Source of the DNA: CAG-791 sp003447895
GTDB lineage: Bacteria; Bacillota; Clostridia; Lachnospirales; Lachnospiraceae
DNA: 7,769 nt
NCBI GenBank assembly: GCA_946620035.1
Contig: CAMOMX010000095.1
Location: forward strand, 1-7,769
Direction of reading: 5' to 3'
This document shows, piece by piece, positions 6,342-7,769 of this stretch. Every line of letters starts with the position of its first letter. Position 1 is the first letter of the stretch. The translations under genes were made by a program, and so were the position numbers. The notes under the pieces are model-generated. The model worked only from the letters and a program-made list of their open reading frames with translations, was not told the origin of the DNA and ran no database searches.

Positions 6342-6395
6342 TCAGTCGCCGAAGCTGGTAGTCCTGTTTCCTCCGGCTCAGTCACCGAAGCTGAT
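6342..6395 (-). repeat. In-frame 36-nt-offset duplication of the pfkA terminus
   Basis: The last 18 nt of pfkA (6378-6395: ATC AGC TTC GGT GAC TGA) recur 36 nt downstream at 6342-6359 (ACC AGC TTC GGC GAC TGA), with 16 of 18 bases identical. The offset is 12 codons, so both copies are in the same frame, and a further in-frame TGA follows at 6336-6338. It looks like a decayed remnant of a short tandem duplication or of a former longer C-terminus. Confidence 0.75.
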
Positions 6396-7454
6396 GCCGA
6401 CGAGCTTCGCTTCTTTTATGATACTTGCCTTGGGATCCACTGTCTTGAGTTTTCCTGCCACCTCGCTGAGCGGAACCTTCACGATCTCGCGGTTCTTGTA
6501 GCCGACCATGAAGCCGAATTCCTTCTTGAGGATCAGCTTGCCCGCTTCCGCGCCGATCCTTGTGGCAAATACTCTGTCGTAGGGATCCGGGGCGCCGCCG
6601 CGCTGTGTGTGTCCGGGCACTGTGACGCGGACTTCACGTCCTGTCGCCTTTGTGATGGCATCCGCCACTTCATAGGAAACAGAAGGATACTTGTAATTGG
6701 CGAGTTTCTTCTTATATTCTTTCTTGGAGAGCTTGGCGTCTTCCTTGGAGATCGCGCCCTCCGCTACGACGATGATCGTAAAGCGGCTTCCGTGCTTATC
6801 TCTCTCCTCAATAGCTTCTACGACTTTGTTGATGTCATAAGGGATTTCCGGAATCAGGATGATGTCCGCGCCGCCTGCGATTCCCGCGTTGAGAGGAAGC
6901 CAGCCGACCTTATGTCCCATGATCTCCACGATGAAGACGCGCCCGTGGGAGCTCGCTGTCGTGTGGATGTCATCGATGCACTTCGTCGCGATATCGACCG
7001 CGCTCTGGAATCCGAATGTCATATCGGTGCCCCACAGATCGTTGTCGATCGTCTTGGGGAGTGTGATGACGTTCAGTCCTTCCTGGCTGAGGAGATTGGC
7101 TGTCTTGGTGGATCCGTTACCGCCGCCCATGACCAGGCAGTTGAGCTGCAGTTTGTGATAGGTCTGCTTCATCGCCTCCACTTTGTCCAGGCCGTTCTCG
7201 TCGGGCTCACGGATCGTCTTGAAAGGAACACGGCTTGTTCCCAGGATCGTGCCGCCTCTTGTAAGGATTCCCTTGAAATCCTGACCTGTGAGCATATGGA
7301 ACTTGCTGTAAATAAGGCCCTTGTAGCCGTCCTCAAATCCATAGAACTCAACGGGCTCCTTGGCGTTGTTCATCACGCACTTAAAAACGCCGCGCATCGC
7401 AGCATTCAGTGCCTGGCAGTCTCCGCCGCTCGTCAGAAAACCAATTCTCAGCAT
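6378..7454 (-). CDS. pfkA: 6-phosphofructokinase
   Basis: This enzyme phosphorylates fructose 6-phosphate to fructose 1,6-bisphosphate, the committed step of glycolysis. The 358 residues are longer than the classic 320-residue E. coli PfkA. Motifs: TSGGDCQALN (8-17), GGGNGS (110-115), PKTIDND (133-139, with the catalytic Asp-Asn-Asp), MGHKVGW (179-185), AEGA (231-234) and GHTQRGGAPDPYDR (281-294). At the donor-discriminating positions (E. coli 104 and 124) it has Gly114 and Lys134. Gly favours ATP, whereas Lys is shared with PPi-dependent enzymes; Gly with Lys is known from ATP-dependent group III enzymes. The usual Asp before that Gly is Asn113, and E. coli Arg171 corresponds to His181. ATP is the likelier donor, not proven. 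GGAGGAGG (7463-7470) lies 8 nt before the ATG. It has its own promoter and terminator. Confidence 0.95.
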   Translation of the reverse strand: MLRIGFLTSGGDCQALNAAMRGVFKCVMNNAKEPVEFYGFEDGYKGLIYSKFHMLTGQDFKGILTRGGTILGTSRVPFKTIREPDENGLDKVEAMKQTYHKLQLNCLVMGGGNGSTKTANLLSQEGLNVITLPKTIDNDLWGTDMTFGFQSAVDIATKCIDDIHTTASSHGRVFIVEIMGHKVGWLPLNAGIAGGADIILIPEIPYDINKVVEAIEERDKHGSRFTIIVVAEGAISKEDAKLSKKEYKKKLANYKYPSVSYEVADAITKATGREVRVTVPGHTQRGGAPDPYDRVFATRIGAEAGKLILKKEFGFMVGYKNREIVKVPLSEVAGKLKTVDPKASIIKEAKLVGISFGD

Positions 7455-7609
7455 CTCTCTTTCCTCCTCCTTAAAGATAAGCAGATAATATCATTGAATC
7501 CGGTTCCTCTCCCGGACATGTTCCCGTACTGCCTGCATCCTGCCGTCGCCGTACAGCCTCACGGCCGCTGTATTTTGGCAGAAATCCACAAAATCTGTGC
7601 AACATTATA
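7455..7609 (-). other. Long 5' leader of pfkA
   Basis: Between the predicted start of transcription and the pfkA ATG lie about 150 nt without a convincing reading frame. Small stems are possible: 7548-7552 with 7561-7565 nested inside 7540-7544 with 7577-7581, and 7499-7503 with 7512-7516. None has a U-tract, so I see no attenuator, and I do not recognise a known riboswitch or T-box. The Shine-Dalgarno at 7463-7470 is outside these stems. Confidence 0.35.
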
Positions 7610-7644
7610 TCAATAATTATACACTTAAGCTATATAAGGGACAA
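7610..7644 (-). promoter_or_regulatory. pfkA promoter, sigma-A type
   Basis: On the minus strand a TTGTCC -35 box (7639-7644; 4 of 6 consensus bases) is followed after exactly 17 nt by a perfect TATAAT -10 box (7616-7621). This predicts a start near 7609-7611. A second TATAAT at 7604-7609 lies just downstream but has no acceptable -35 partner. Confidence 0.6.
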
Positions 7645-7769
7645 GGGAAAGATGTTGACATTTGCGACGGAATGCCTTGATCCGCACCGTGCAGCTTTAT
7701 GCGCCGCCGCGAAGACTTGATGTGCCAACGCCCGAAAAAGCCCATAAATAAAGGAAAAACCGGGAACAC

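Noticed and set aside
6158..6377. SRP RNA (scRNA/ffs), often found just upstream of dnaX in Firmicutes.
   Set aside because: The conserved GGTCCGGAAGGAAGCAGC-type core is absent on the minus strand, and the gap is taken up by the pfkA 3' region, its terminator and a short dnaX leader.
7490..7540. Possible leader peptide in the pfkA 5' region (MQAVREHVRERNRIQ, minus strand).
   Set aside because: There is only a poor GGCAGG-like site, no run of a single amino acid, and no attenuator hairpin with a U-tract to go with it.
7652..7720. Small plus-strand ORF starting ATGTTGACATTTGCG, 22 codons, preceded by a purine-rich AAGGGAAAG.
   Set aside because: The purine run abuts the ATG too closely for a good Shine-Dalgarno, the product resembles nothing, and no plus-strand promoter with a matching -10 box follows the TTGACA at 7655-7660.
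7617..7769. Minus-strand open frame running in from the right edge for 50 codons and ending in TAA at 7617-7619, possibly the C-terminus of an upstream gene.
   Set aside because: The translation (for example GFFGRWHIKSSRRRIKLHG) is basic and resembles no family I know. The stop falls within the pfkA -10 box, and a frame of this length is expected by chance. A sequence to the right would settle it.

Overview
The window looks like a moderately GC-rich Clostridia chromosome, most likely Lachnospiraceae. This is inferred from strong AGGAGG-type Shine-Dalgarno sites, the dnaX-ybaB-recR order, a DUF5711-type protein and a phosphofructokinase of the GGDCQALN/GGGNGS/PKTIDND type. No similarity search was possible. 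All seven genes lie on the minus strand, so transcription runs from right to left. The content is housekeeping; I see no mobile element, CRISPR array, prophage or defence system.

Right edge to about 6213: a promoter near 7616-7644, an untranslated leader of roughly 150 nt, pfkA (6-phosphofructokinase), and a strong intrinsic terminator at 6216-6256. Just past the pfkA stop, the last codons are duplicated in frame (36-nt offset).

6212 to 451: one apparent operon, dnaX (clamp-loader subunit), ybaB (nucleoid-associated protein), recR (recombination mediator), galM (aldose 1-epimerase), a single-pass membrane protein of DUF5711 type, and a small CvpA-like membrane protein. It ends in a GC-rich intrinsic terminator at 455-488. 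The first three genes are nearly contiguous: the ybaB Shine-Dalgarno lies in the last dnaX codons, and recR starts with GTG three nucleotides after the ybaB stop. dnaX-ybaB-recR is a well-known replication/repair cluster. galM and the two envelope genes look like local additions sharing the transcript.

1 to about 450: no protein gene. The stretch is AT-rich and carries two near-consensus minus-strand promoters in tandem with upstream A-tracts and a perfect 10-bp inverted repeat between them. They drive a leader that runs off the left edge. The arrangement resembles the head of a ribosomal RNA operon, so I infer that an rRNA (16S) operon or another very highly expressed stable RNA gene begins just beyond position 1.

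I found no convincing previously undescribed system. The most checkable oddities are the tandem promoter region, the duplicated pfkA terminus, the atypical phosphoryl-donor signature of the phosphofructokinase, and a short collagen-like Gly-X-Y tract in the DUF5711-type protein.
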